IMG/VR virus record: IMGVR_UViG_3300042908_001045
Location: 22,306-86,305 of that record
Length of the DNA: 64,000 nucleotides
Reading direction: 5' to 3' (one strand)
Origin: a virus
The translations under genes and the position numbers were made by a program. Below, piece by piece: positions 49,196-59,887 of this stretch; the stretch's first letter is position 1; each line of letters starts with the position of its first letter. Under the pieces are notes generated by a model. It made no database searches, was not told the DNA's origin, and was given only the letters and a program-made list of their open reading frames with translations.

Positions 49196-52100
49196 TTAAC
49201 GTTTTGGAATTGTTCCACCTTGTCTTTGCTGGCGTTGAATTTCATTTAACACAGCAGATTGTACGGCAGACCTTAATTGACTTGCATCTAATCCATTAGA
49301 AGATGCATTATTACCATTAGATTCAATGTTGATAGGAATATTAACAACATTGCTATTAGAAGTATTTTCAGTATTAATTGTTGGTGCTACTCCTGCATTT
49401 ACAACACCGCCACTCGAATAATTCATAGTTCTGTGAAATTGCTTTTCCTCTGGAGATACAACACCGCCACTCGAATATGTTCTTATCTTTTCTACAATTC
49501 CACCATCTGCATGAAATTGCTTTTCCTCTGGAGATACAACACCGCCACTCGAATATGTTCTTATCTTTTCTACAATTCCACCATCTGCATAATTTCTTAT
49601 TTCAGAACTGCCATTGCCTTTCATGTAATTATTTGTTCTGTTAAATTGCCGCTCTTCTATTAAAGCGTTTGAAGATACAACACCACCATCTGAATATGTT
49701 TTTATCTTTTCTATAATCCCGCCATCTGCATAATTTCCTATTTCAGAACTGCCATTGCCCTTCATGTAATTATTTGTTCTGTTGAATCGCCGCTCTTCTA
49801 GCAAAACGTTATAGTCAATTACTCTATGCAATCCAGCATCTTCAAATCTCTTATTCTGTTCTACTGTTAATACTCTCTCTCCTGGCGTTAATACTGCAAG
49901 CACTGGTTTTATGCCACCATTAGCTGATTTTTCTTTTAGAACAGCTTGGTTAATTGATTGGATAATTCCACCGCCTGCATAGTTAGGCACAACTCCAGTA
50001 CTGGTTACTTCTCCTCCGGTAAATGCTGTTGATGCTTTCTTGCCACCACCTCCAAACAATCCTCCAATTGCAGAAAACAATCCTCCAAGTAATCCACCTT
50101 CTCCTACTAATGATTGAAGCAGCATCTTAATAGCCATGTTAATGAGTCCGCTTAGTATGCTATTAGCTAAATTACCAAGGACATCATTCAGTGTTCTTAC
50201 GCCCATAATCACATCAGTAAATCCAGAAGATAAATCGTTAATTAGATTATCTGTCACGAGTTGTTTCATAGTAGACAGTATGTCTTTGTTAGCATCTCTA
50301 ATGCTTTTTACTCTTTCCTCATATTCAGCAGTATATTGACCTTCTCTTTCATTAAATTGTTCTTGAGTCATTTTTCCTGCGCTAACTTCAATCTTAGCCT
50401 CCTCAATCTTTTTGTCTCTTTCCTTAGCTGCTTGTTGTATTTCCAAATCTCGTTGCATCCGATTAGCCACAAATTCATTACCACCTCCACTTCTATACCT
50501 GCTTATTTGAGAAGACTTTATAGAATCTGTTATAGCTGTGGAGGCATCTGTAAATGCTTTAGCTCTGTCTGCCTCAAGTTTTTTTATTTGCTCTAATTTT
50601 AAATTTTCGCTTTTTTCAATCAAAGCTGTTCTTTCTTTTTCTGAAAGCAATATACTAGTTTTGATTTCTTCCTGTTTAATTGCTGTTATTTTTACAATCT
50701 CATCCATTTTCTGTGTAAATTCGTTTAAGCTATAAGCATAATCAACAGAATTTATTAAATCTCTTTTTTGATATTCTAAATCTACTTGTGTTTTATTTTC
50801 ATTTGCTTTATCAATTTCAAATTGAGATTGATTTTGCATTCTTTTTATTCTAGTAATTTCTCTATAATTCTCTATTCTTGCATTTGCATCTGTTGATGTT
50901 AATAGTCCTTTTGACTCCAACTCTTTTGTGTTTAATTCATATTGCGCTAAAGCATCTTCAATCTGAAGTTTCCTCTCTTCAAATTGCAGTTCTGGCACTG
51001 AACGAATATTTAAGAATTGCATTTGGTTAAATGGCGTAAGTCCTTTGGTAAAAGAATCTTGTGTTACAGGAAAATAAGCATTTCCTTGGAATTCGTAGTC
51101 TTTTGAATCGAGATCGAGCCCAAATTCGTGTCTATTAGCTTTCATTTGCAAGCCATTAAATCTTGGCTCTTTAAGGTTTGCTGTTGGTTTATTTAGGTCT
51201 GTGATTAACTGAAAAGCTGACAAAGCATTATTTAATTGCGTTTTTCGACTAGTATTATTTTTAGTATCGGTTTCAAATTTTGCTATATCTAAATTATATT
51301 GTTCAGTATCTTGTTTATATTTGGCATATTGTTCTTGAGATAACGTAGTTAGTAATTCTGGGGTAGAATAAATTTTGGACAGCCTTTGATGTTCTTTATG
51401 CAACCTTTCCTTTTCTTGGGTTGTACTATTTGTTATTTCCTTAATAGAATTGCCTATATGTTCTACTAGTAATTCTTGTGACGTAAAAATATTTGGATTA
51501 TTCTCTAGATTAATGTCTCGATCAGATATTTCTATAAAAGAACCTGGATTTGCTGATTCCTGTAATTCTATTTTTACCCCATACTCTCCTATCTCTTTAT
51601 TTTTTTGACTTACATCTAATTCAGCTTGTCTTAAAACATTATCCGAATCTCTTATTTTAGATCTATTCTCATACTCTCTTCTAAGCCTAGACATTGCTTT
51701 AGTTAATTTAATCCTTTCTTCAATTTCTTTCTTTTGAACGTCTATCGACTTCAAGGTAGTATTTAAAGTTGCTATATCCACTTTGAATTGAGAAGCTAAT
51801 TGTTGTTCGTCTTTGTTAAGGCGATCTAGATATTTCTCTCTTTGTTTTACATCTGTGATTTGCTCAAGCCCTTTCCTAAGTGGGTTAAACAAAGCTAACG
51901 TATCAGTTAATTTACCATCGGTTCCTTTTACAAAGGATTGCCTAAGATTATTTAATCTCTCTTGGATATCTTGTCTTGTATCATTTAACCTATTAAGAGT
52001 TTCGGTTAACTTTATGCTTTCGGGTGTTAGTGGATCAGGTAATTTATCAGGAGAATATTCGTTAAGTATGTCAGAAAAAGATCTTGTTAAACTATTAGTG

Positions 52101-55100
52101 GAATCCCTAGATTCTCTGATTGTTTTTCTAGTATTTTTAAAGAAATTATCAAGATTACGAATAACTGATGCCTCATTTTGTTTCCTTAAAGCTTCAGCAC
52201 GCTGTTTATTTGCCTCATCTTGTTGTTTAAGAATCTCTTCTCTTTGTTTTTGAGAATCTGCGACAGCACCAGTGTTTACGCCAGCAGATGAAGGGGTAGA
52301 TGAAGCAGAAGAAGTCGCATTTATACGGTTTATAGAACTAGTTATATATTTAGCTGGATTTATTTGTATTCCATTTTCTTTTATTTCTATGTGGGCGTGA
52401 GGTCCCCTGCTGTTCCCTGTATTACCTACTGTCGCTATTTGTTCTCCAGCTTTAACTTGTTGCCCAACCGTGGCAAGTGTTGAGTCTAAATGTGCAATTA
52501 ATATTTCTAATTTCTTATTGTCTACCAAATGTTCTACTTGAATATATTTCCCCCATCCACCAGGCTGATTACCAATGTTTGAAATTTTACCGTCAAAACT
52601 AGCAACAACGGGAGTACCAACTGGGGCTGCATAATCAACTCCTTGGTGCATTCTACCCCTTCTCATCCCGTATCCACTTGTAAAAGTAGAATTTCCTGCT
52701 ACTGGATGAATTATGTTAGACGCGTTTTGTGATACGTTAGATGCATTTTGTGAAAAACCAAACAAGCTAGACAAAGAAGAAAAGACATTCTGAATATTGT
52801 TAGGGTTAGATGAATTACTAGATGTTGAAGAGCTGTTAGTAGGAGTTGATGGAGTAGGTGTTGTATTGGAATAAGGGTCTATTTTTATGCCCGCAGATTT
52901 TTCTAGCAAGTCAACAGTTTGTTGCAAGCTAACATTCATATTAGAAACAGACTCGTTAGTTTTTATCATGTTTTCATTTAATTTTTCAGTGTTTTTATTA
53001 GCCTCCCCTGACTCTTTAACAGTTTGTTGAGTCTGTTCGGTTACTTTTGCTGCTGATGCTCTAACTGTGTTTATTAAAGCCTCTAGTTCTTTACTTGATT
53101 GCGTAAAGGCTTCTTTCATATCAGATTCAATATCTTCTGTGACTCCAATAATATCTTTACCAGAAGGTAATGTTTCAATAAGATCTTTTGCTTCTATTTG
53201 ACTATCTTTGATTCTATTTTTAAAATCTAAACTAGTTCTTTCAGTATCTATTTGCCCTAAAGCGGTCTGATTTAATTGCTCTATAATAGATACCAGCCCA
53301 TCTATATATCTAGTAAACTCAGTGTCTCCTAATCCAGTTAAAGCTTCATTAATTTTGGTCTTAAAATTAGCGTTTTGTATTTCTTGGTTAGCTTTTTTAA
53401 TCTCTAATCGCCCTTGATCTATCTCTCTAGTAACAGAACGAACGTAATCATCTACTTGTTTTTGCTGTTGTTCCAAAGCTTGTTTTAAATCGTATTTAGA
53501 CTTGGCAATTTCGGCTTTCCCCGCAGCTAATTCACCTGCATCATTCTGAACTTGATCACGCAATTCTTTTATTTGATCTTTAACATCAGTAGTAAGAAGC
53601 GTTTGCGGAATTAATGACAAAGTGTCTAGAGAAGCCTTTCGCATTGTTAATATTCTAGATAACCCTCTAACTTTTTGTTCTCCAGAAATAATCCCAGATT
53701 GCATTATGGCGTTGTTAATGTCGCCAGAGTTAGCCCCAGAGGAATATATGCGTTCACTTCTCATTGACGATGTCCTGCCTATTGCAGCAGAAAACTTTTC
53801 GTAAGCCGATTGAAATCTGTTTAACGCAGTAACAGTTTTTTGGTAAATACTTTCAAGTGGATTGGTCGGAAGATTTTGAGACACAATCTTCTTGGCTTCT
53901 TCAGCACCAGCTTTAAGCTCTTCTACTAATTTTCTGTATTTAGGGCGTACTGCCTCTGGTATAGAATCAATAGATGATTCAAACTGTTTTACAGTTTCCT
54001 CCATGACTGCAACTTGATCTTTAATGTCATCAAGTCCCTTCGTTTTTTCTTTAAATCTATCGGTTTTAGCTTTTATTTCTTTATCAATTTCAGCTACTTT
54101 TTTAATGTCTTCCGGTTTTTTGCTAGAAGATATTTTTGCCCTTTGCAGAGATAAAGCCATTATTTCAGCATTTATCCTGTTTGCATCCTCAATGGATTTT
54201 TTTACCGCAGGATTTGACAATAACTTACTTTTGGTTTCTTCAGTAAGTCCTATGTCTTTTGCTTTAGTCTTAAACCCTTTAAGATTCTTATCTAAATTTT
54301 CAAAATTTTCTAGTACTTGTTGTGTTCCCAAAGTAATATCATAATCTGAATCTGCTACAAGTCCTGTTAGCCCATATTGCTGTATAATAGCTTTTTGATT
54401 ATTAGTAAGTTTTTTGTTTGCTGATGGAGTTCCACCAATTGGTGTTCTCATCCAGTCGCCAGAAGCTTCAGCTTGCCTACCTTGCAAAACTTCTTTGTAT
54501 TTCATTTTTTCAAGAATACCTAAGTCTTTTTCACTTATTTCGCCTCTTAATGCTTTATTGACATTTTTAACAAAATCGTCTGTAGTATATCCTTTATTTT
54601 TAAATCCAAGAGCAAATAAAATATCTAGCTGCAATCCTTTTGATGGAATTGAGTCTGCAATAGATTTAATGCTTGTCCCTACATTACTGCTGATATTACT
54701 TGTATTTTGAAGGCTTTTATTCATTCCATCAATAGTATTTGTAATGCTATTCAAAGAACCATTAATAGCAGAAGCCATTTTATCCATGGACTGTTGAACA
54801 GGATTAGAAAAATCACTTTTAGATAATAAAAGTATGCCTATTGCTAATATAGCTTCCGCTAACAAAGTAGCTAAAGATTTAGCGGCTTTACCCACATTAG
54901 CCAACATCTGAGGTAAATTTGTTGCTGATTGAGCCACAGAAGAAAGAGCAGCTTTAAAAACCGTAAAAGCACTAGATAAAGCTGTCAAAATTGGTCCGGC
55001 TAATTGAACAGCTAAAGAACGTATTTGTCCAAGAACTAGTGTTAATGCTATAAACTCTAAAACTCCAGAAGGAATCATCTTAAACAAGTTAGTTAAAGAT

Positions 55101-58100
55101 TCTATAAGCGATTGAAAAGGATTACTAGAAACTTCTTTGCCAATAATTACTGATAAAAGTCCTTCTCCTGTAAATTGTTGTTTAATTTGATTTACCGTAG
55201 TAACAATCATAGCCATATAATTTTTAAAACTGTCAGCTATAATTTGAAATGGGTTATGCTCAGCGAACATAGATGCAACTCCCGCCATTATATGAGGTGC
55301 TGCAACTGAAAAAACAGAAGTAATTAGTGGAGCTATTCCAGCAGTCAACAAACCAACAAAACTAGTTGCCCAAGCAGCTATTGGAGTAGATTTAAGCAAA
55401 AATGTTAATCCAGTTGTCATTAAAGCCGCAGCTCCAATAAAGAAAGAACCAACAGCTTTTAGCGCTAAATCAAAAGAATTACTTATTAGTTGTGCAAATC
55501 CAGTAACTACATTGGTAATTCCAGCTAATGTGCCAGAAAACGCGTTAATTATCTTAAAGCTAATTTCAGTTGCAATATTTTCTAGTTTTACTAATGCAAC
55601 AGCAAAACTATCTCCAGTGTCGGAAGAACCTTTAAAGTCAGTTTTTAATACTTTCGCCACTTTTGGCAATACTTCTTCCGATAACAATGCGCCTTGCTTA
55701 GACAACTCAGTTACTTCTGCAACAGAAACACCTAAAGCTTTAGCAAATACTTGCATTGCAGGGGGAAATCGCTCTCCTAACTGCTGCCTTAATTCTTCCA
55801 TTGAAATTTTGCCTTTAGAGAGCATTTGAGTATATGCCATGAAGACAAGACTAGCATCCGCAGTTCCAAGCCCCATACTAGCAATAGACTGGTTAATTCC
55901 CTCAAATAATTCTTTAGCTCCTTTGCCTTCCAACTTTGTCCCTTTGGCTGCGGCAGCTATTTTACCGTAGGCATCTATTGCACTTTCTGCTGGAACTCCT
56001 ATTTGCTTTGCAGATTGAAGTGCATAATCTGTTTCCATTATAGCGCCCTGTTTACTACCAGAAGTAAATTCAAGACGTTTTTGCATTGGTTCAAGTTTTT
56101 GGAAAAGTTGTACAAACTTTTCAAATTGAGTAATTGCAACAAAAATAGCACCACCAACTGCTAAGAAAAGAGGAGCTAAACTTTGAACCATTTTTGCAAT
56201 TCCACCAATACTCCCATCTTGAGAGTCAAACGAAAACAAACCTTTAAAAGAATCAAATAACTGCTCCATTAAAGGTTTTTGTGCTGTTTCAAATTGCTGT
56301 TTGGCATCTGCAATAATTTGGCGTACATCCAGCCCTTGTGATTTGCCTGCTTTTATACTATCTGCAAATATTTTACCAACTTCTTTCATTGCTTCTTTTT
56401 CATTTACAAACCCTCCAGATTTGTATTTCTGAGCAAATGTTTGTAACTGCTTATCTATAGCGTCTCTTTGTGCTATTAGTTGTTGTCGTTGAGCAGCTGA
56501 TGTCGCAGGATTTGATATTAACTTATTAATTGTCTTCTTGTATTGTTCAGATATTTTGTGGGAAGAATATACCAAGGAAGCCATCGCGCCATTTTCAAAG
56601 CCTTTACCAAAGTCAAGTCCGATTGACTCCATAATTTTTGAAGGAGAACTAATTTTAAGCACAGATTTGACCTTGGTAATTATAGACTTAAAAATGTTTC
56701 CAACAGGCTCAAATCCTTTTTTTAAATTAGTAGCACCTGCCAAAAAACCTTCAGAGACACTTGTGCCAATTAATTTAAAATTGTTAAATACATGACTAGA
56801 TGTTATTTTAGGTATTAAGTTTTTTACTAGATTTTTGTCAGGCAAAACAAAATTTTCAGAAGAGTTATTGCTTTTCAAAAATGTATTTTTAAAGGATAAA
56901 ACTACATTTTTGACGAAATTATTTAATTCAGGAATTTTATTTTTAAGTCCTATTATTAAACCTTGTATAAATTTTTCCCCAATATCTATAGCGACTGTAG
57001 ACGGAGATTTGATGCCCAACTCTGATTGAACGCCTTTTTTAAATTTTTTACCCGCTTCCTTGCCTACTTTGTCCATGTCGGCGACACCAGACTTCATGCC
57101 TTTAACAACTTCTTTGCCAGTATTATTAAGATTTGCTGCGTCAGAAACTTTGATTTCATCAAATTTATCCGATGCTTTTACTACAGTTCTCGCTGTGGTG
57201 CCTTGTACTTTTAATGAGTCCCTAATCATATCAGGAGAGGACATATTTTCAAAATCTTTCCCCTTAAATCCTGAAGAACTATTTTTCATTTCTGCACTTA
57301 CACCAGTAAAGTAGTCGTCCTGTATCATTTTTGTTAGAAATGTATCAAACTCTTCTCTATTATATTTTCCTTCTTCTAGTTTTCTTCTTAATTCGTAAAT
57401 AGGTACTAATCCTTGATAATCTCCTTGAGTATCTAGTTTTGTGAATAAATTTGCAATGTCTTTTTTAAATGTGTTATACGAGTGTTGTGATGTTTTAGAT
57501 ATTTCTTCAAAAGACTTCTTTTTAAGCATTCCTAGATGCTGGGATTCTAGGGAAAAATGTGTTCTAGTAAAGCCACCGGGTTTAATAGCAGCTTCTTGTT
57601 CTTGTGGAGTAGCACCACTGTCTTGATATAGCCTAAAATAATCATCACCTTGCATATCCGACAAATATTGCTCAATTTGCGCTTGAGAATACCTTTTATC
57701 AGGCAACATTGTTTTAAGTTGATGAATGGACATAGAACCACCATCACTTAAATCTTCTCCAATATTGAGTTCCCTATATAAACCTAAAGCATCTTTTTTG
57801 AATTGATCGTACGTAGGTTGTATTTCAGTTTTGGAAATAGGTTTAGGAGCAGGAGCAGGCTTGGGAGCAGGAGCAGGCTTGGGAGCAGGAGTAGGCTTAG
57901 AAGAACTTTTTGCTATTGTTTTAGCATTGTTTTTATTATCTTCATTAATTTTTTGATAAGTACTTTTTAAATCGTTAGAAACATCAGCATAAGATTTTTC
58001 CGCATTATTTATCATTTTTGCTATTTTAGATATTTCTTCTACTGTTGCTCCAGTGCTTTTAGCTTTTTCTTTTAGGTTTTTAAGTGCTTCTAAATTTTCT

Positions 58101-59887
58101 TCTGACATTTTTTTGTAGTTAATAAAAACATTTTTAAAAGCAGTAAAATCCTTAGAGATAAGTAGTTTAGAACCGGTTTCTAATGCAATAGCGGATTGTT
58201 TTTGGTAATCGACAAGTAGCTTTGCAGCTTCTTTGTTAATTATCTTAGCTTCATCTGTTGCTTTAGGTACTGGCGCTACAACAGGTGGTGCAGTTACGAC
58301 AGGTGGTGCAGTTACGATAGGTGGTGCAGTTACGATAGGTGGTGCAGTTACGATAGGTGGTGCAGTTACGATAGGTGGTGCAATTTCATCAAACTTATCT
58401 GATGCCTTTACTACAGTTCTCGCTGTGGTGCCTTGTACTTTCAATGAATCCCTAATCATATCAGGGGAAGACATATTCTCAAAATCTTTCCCTTTAAATC
58501 CTGACGAGCTATTTTTCATTTCTGCACTTATACCAGTGAAGTAGTCATCTTGTATCATTTTTGTTAAAAATGTGTCAAACTCTTCCCTGCTATACTTTCC
58601 TTCTTCTAGCTTCCTTCTTAATTCGTAAATAGGTACTAGTCCTTGATGATCTCCTTGCGTATCTAGTTTTGTAAACAAGTCTGCAATGTCTTTTTTGAAC
58701 GTGTTATAAGAATGTTGCGATGTTTTAGATATCTCTTCAAAAGACTTCTTTTTAAGCATCCCTAAATGCTGGGATTCCAAGGAAAAATGTGTTCTAGTAA
58801 AGCCACCAGGCTTAATAGCAGCTTCTTGTTCTTGTGGAGTAGCACCACTGTCTTGATATAATCTAAAATAATCATCACCTTGCATATCCGACAAATATTG
58901 CTCAATTTGCGCTTGAGAATATCTTTTATCAGGCAACATTGTTTTAAGTTGATGAATGGACATAAAACCACCATCACTCAAATCTTCTCCAATATTGAGT
59001 TCCCTATATAAACCTAAAGCATCTTTTTTGAATTGATCATAAGTTGGTTCTACTTCCGCTTGCTTACTTTTCTTAGGAGTTGTGGCTGTTTTCTTTGCTT
59101 TTATTTTTGGTGTTTCTGGTATTTTCTCCTCTTTTATTTTTGGTGCTTCTAGTATTTTCTCCTCTTTTATTTTTGGTGCTTCTGGTATTTTCTCCTCTTT
59201 TATTTTTGGTGGTTGCACTGTTTTTTTAACTGTTTCCGCGCTTTCTTGTTTAATTTTTTGGTAATTTTCTTTTAATGTTTCAGATGTTTGATTATAAGAT
59301 TGTTGCATCTTGTTAATAGCATCAACTACCTGGTTTAGCTCTTCTGCCGCTGCTCCAATATTCTTAGCTTTATTCTGCAATTCATTAAGAGCATTAATGT
59401 TAATATTTAATATCTCTTTGTATTTTATAAAAACATTTTTAAACTCTGAAAAGTTTTTAGATTTAAGTAATTTTAAACCAGCTTCTTGTATTTCTTTAGA
59501 TTGTTTTTCATACTCAGCTAATAGAGCGCTAGATTCTTCAGACAAGTTAAGACTAGCAGCCGCTGCCGCAGAAATATCCTCTTTGATTTCTTCATAACTT
59601 GTTGATTGGTTTTTCTTTTTGGATTTACCTGTATTTGCAGACTGTTTTTTAGCTTTAGGTTTTTTCTCCTTTTTAAGTTTAGTTAACTCTAAATTTTGAA
59701 AATCTTTTTCATCTGTATTTAAAGGGTTATCTACGTCTGTACCTACAGGTTTATCTGTTTGCATCAAGAAAAACCATTGATAAATATAATCATCAGGAAT
59801 TCCCGCATCAAGCTGTTCAGCAGTATATTGATTTGTTTCTTGTATAGTCCCTAAATCAAGTTTATCAGCTTTTTGTAAACGAAACAA
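49196..59887 (-). CDS. tail tape measure protein, C-terminal part (3563 aa)
   Basis: This frame has only a TTG (59887) as possible start and no fitting ribosome binding site; it continues the protein at 59920-62847 after a 13-bp deletion. Residues ~285-505 and ~705-920 are near-identical 220-aa modules. About 1250-1420 is the tape-measure core (FVQLFQKLEPMQKRLEFTSG, GKISMEELRQQLGERFPPAM), then several membrane-like helices (FFIGAAALMTTGLTFLLKS), and long coiled coils. About 2390-2505 is an M23 peptidase (TSGYGMRRGRMHQGVDYAAP, HLDS, GPHAHIEI, holding the HxD/HxH zinc residues). The C-terminus has Gly-rich repeats (ADGGIVEKIRTYSSGGVV). It sets tail length and probably digests peptidoglycan at entry. 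Confidence 0.9.
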   Translation of the reverse strand: MFRLQKADKLDLGTIQETNQYTAEQLDAGIPDDYIYQWFFLMQTDKPVGTDVDNPLNTDEKDFQNLELTKLKKEKKPKAKKQSANTGKSKKKNQSTSYEEIKEDISAAAAASLNLSEESSALLAEYEKQSKEIQEAGLKLLKSKNFSEFKNVFIKYKEILNININALNELQNKAKNIGAAAEELNQVVDAINKMQQSYNQTSETLKENYQKIKQESAETVKKTVQPPKIKEEKIPEAPKIKEEKILEAPKIKEEKIPETPKIKAKKTATTPKKSKQAEVEPTYDQFKKDALGLYRELNIGEDLSDGGFMSIHQLKTMLPDKRYSQAQIEQYLSDMQGDDYFRLYQDSGATPQEQEAAIKPGGFTRTHFSLESQHLGMLKKKSFEEISKTSQHSYNTFKKDIADLFTKLDTQGDHQGLVPIYELRRKLEEGKYSREEFDTFLTKMIQDDYFTGISAEMKNSSSGFKGKDFENMSSPDMIRDSLKVQGTTARTVVKASDKFDEIAPPIVTAPPIVTAPPIVTAPPIVTAPPVVTAPPVVAPVPKATDEAKIINKEAAKLLVDYQKQSAIALETGSKLLISKDFTAFKNVFINYKKMSEENLEALKNLKEKAKSTGATVEEISKIAKMINNAEKSYADVSNDLKSTYQKINEDNKNNAKTIAKSSSKPTPAPKPAPAPKPAPAPKPISKTEIQPTYDQFKKDALGLYRELNIGEDLSDGGSMSIHQLKTMLPDKRYSQAQIEQYLSDMQGDDYFRLYQDSGATPQEQEAAIKPGGFTRTHFSLESQHLGMLKKKSFEEISKTSQHSYNTFKKDIANLFTKLDTQGDYQGLVPIYELRRKLEEGKYNREEFDTFLTKMIQDDYFTGVSAEMKNSSSGFKGKDFENMSSPDMIRDSLKVQGTTARTVVKASDKFDEIKVSDAANLNNTGKEVVKGMKSGVADMDKVGKEAGKKFKKGVQSELGIKSPSTVAIDIGEKFIQGLIIGLKNKIPELNNFVKNVVLSFKNTFLKSNNSSENFVLPDKNLVKNLIPKITSSHVFNNFKLIGTSVSEGFLAGATNLKKGFEPVGNIFKSIITKVKSVLKISSPSKIMESIGLDFGKGFENGAMASLVYSSHKISEQYKKTINKLISNPATSAAQRQQLIAQRDAIDKQLQTFAQKYKSGGFVNEKEAMKEVGKIFADSIKAGKSQGLDVRQIIADAKQQFETAQKPLMEQLFDSFKGLFSFDSQDGSIGGIAKMVQSLAPLFLAVGGAIFVAITQFEKFVQLFQKLEPMQKRLEFTSGSKQGAIMETDYALQSAKQIGVPAESAIDAYGKIAAAAKGTKLEGKGAKELFEGINQSIASMGLGTADASLVFMAYTQMLSKGKISMEELRQQLGERFPPAMQVFAKALGVSVAEVTELSKQGALLSEEVLPKVAKVLKTDFKGSSDTGDSFAVALVKLENIATEISFKIINAFSGTLAGITNVVTGFAQLISNSFDLALKAVGSFFIGAAALMTTGLTFLLKSTPIAAWATSFVGLLTAGIAPLITSVFSVAAPHIMAGVASMFAEHNPFQIIADSFKNYMAMIVTTVNQIKQQFTGEGLLSVIIGKEVSSNPFQSLIESLTNLFKMIPSGVLEFIALTLVLGQIRSLAVQLAGPILTALSSAFTVFKAALSSVAQSATNLPQMLANVGKAAKSLATLLAEAILAIGILLLSKSDFSNPVQQSMDKMASAINGSLNSITNTIDGMNKSLQNTSNISSNVGTSIKSIADSIPSKGLQLDILFALGFKNKGYTTDDFVKNVNKALRGEISEKDLGILEKMKYKEVLQGRQAEASGDWMRTPIGGTPSANKKLTNNQKAIIQQYGLTGLVADSDYDITLGTQQVLENFENLDKNLKGFKTKAKDIGLTEETKSKLLSNPAVKKSIEDANRINAEIMALSLQRAKISSSKKPEDIKKVAEIDKEIKAKTDRFKEKTKGLDDIKDQVAVMEETVKQFESSIDSIPEAVRPKYRKLVEELKAGAEEAKKIVSQNLPTNPLESIYQKTVTALNRFQSAYEKFSAAIGRTSSMRSERIYSSGANSGDINNAIMQSGIISGEQKVRGLSRILTMRKASLDTLSLIPQTLLTTDVKDQIKELRDQVQNDAGELAAGKAEIAKSKYDLKQALEQQQKQVDDYVRSVTREIDQGRLEIKKANQEIQNANFKTKINEALTGLGDTEFTRYIDGLVSIIEQLNQTALGQIDTERTSLDFKNRIKDSQIEAKDLIETLPSGKDIIGVTEDIESDMKEAFTQSSKELEALINTVRASAAKVTEQTQQTVKESGEANKNTEKLNENMIKTNESVSNMNVSLQQTVDLLEKSAGIKIDPYSNTTPTPSTPTNSSSTSSNSSNPNNIQNVFSSLSSLFGFSQNASNVSQNASNIIHPVAGNSTFTSGYGMRRGRMHQGVDYAAPVGTPVVASFDGKISNIGNQPGGWGKYIQVEHLVDNKKLEILIAHLDSTLATVGQQVKAGEQIATVGNTGNSRGPHAHIEIKENGIQINPAKYITSSINRINATSSASSTPSSAGVNTGAVADSQKQREEILKQQDEANKQRAEALRKQNEASVIRNLDNFFKNTRKTIRESRDSTNSLTRSFSDILNEYSPDKLPDPLTPESIKLTETLNRLNDTRQDIQERLNNLRQSFVKGTDGKLTDTLALFNPLRKGLEQITDVKQREKYLDRLNKDEQQLASQFKVDIATLNTTLKSIDVQKKEIEERIKLTKAMSRLRREYENRSKIRDSDNVLRQAELDVSQKNKEIGEYGVKIELQESANPGSFIEISDRDINLENNPNIFTSQELLVEHIGNSIKEITNSTTQEKERLHKEHQRLSKIYSTPELLTTLSQEQYAKYKQDTEQYNLDIAKFETDTKNNTSRKTQLNNALSAFQLITDLNKPTANLKEPRFNGLQMKANRHEFGLDLDSKDYEFQGNAYFPVTQDSFTKGLTPFNQMQFLNIRSVPELQFEERKLQIEDALAQYELNTKELESKGLLTSTDANARIENYREITRIKRMQNQSQFEIDKANENKTQVDLEYQKRDLINSVDYAYSLNEFTQKMDEIVKITAIKQEEIKTSILLSEKERTALIEKSENLKLEQIKKLEADRAKAFTDASTAITDSIKSSQISRYRSGGGNEFVANRMQRDLEIQQAAKERDKKIEEAKIEVSAGKMTQEQFNEREGQYTAEYEERVKSIRDANKDILSTMKQLVTDNLINDLSSGFTDVIMGVRTLNDVLGNLANSILSGLINMAIKMLLQSLVGEGGLLGGLFSAIGGLFGGGGKKASTAFTGGEVTSTGVVPNYAGGGIIQSINQAVLKEKSANGGIKPVLAVLTPGERVLTVEQNKRFEDAGLHRVIDYNVLLEERRFNRTNNYMKGNGSSEIGNYADGGIIEKIKTYSDGGVVSSNALIEERQFNRTNNYMKGNGSSEIRNYADGGIVEKIRTYSSGGVVSPEEKQFHADGGIVEKIRTYSSGGVVSPEEKQFHRTMNYSSGGVVNAGVAPTINTENTSNSNVVNIPINIESNGNNASSNGLDASQLRSAVQSAVLNEIQRQQRQGGTIPKR
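49430..49810 (-). repeat. C-terminal repeats of the tape measure gene
   Basis: Short direct repeats encode YADGGIVEKIRTYSSGGVVS and RRFNRTNNYMKGNGSSEI in two to four copies each; stretches of over 60 bp are identical, e.g. around 49440 and 49515. Confidence 0.8.
57151..59045 (-). repeat. two copies of a 660-bp module in the tape measure gene
   Basis: About 57151-57815 and 58381-59045 encode nearly the same 220 residues (start YDQFKKDALGLYRELNIGED, end TARTVVKASDKFDEI). Each contains two winged-helix-like units (SIHQLKTMLPDKRYSQAQIE and VPIYELRRKLEEGKYSREEF). Period about 1,230 bp. Confidence 0.85.
58270..58383 (-). repeat. 18-bp tandem repeat
   Basis: Six copies of an 18-bp unit (GGTGGTGCAGTTACGATA on the plus strand) encode a PPIVTA hexapeptide tract in the tape measure protein, a flexible Pro-rich linker. 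Similar Pro/Ala/Lys linkers occur at 57835-57895 and 59085-59220. Confidence 0.85.

Noticed and set aside
49433-49663. Plus-strand frame of 76 codons with internal duplication
   Set aside because: The duplication is that of the tape measure C-terminal repeats read on the wrong strand.
58230-58545. 18-bp tandem repeats as a CRISPR-like array
   Set aside because: The units are contiguous with no spacers and encode PPIVTA in the tape measure frame.
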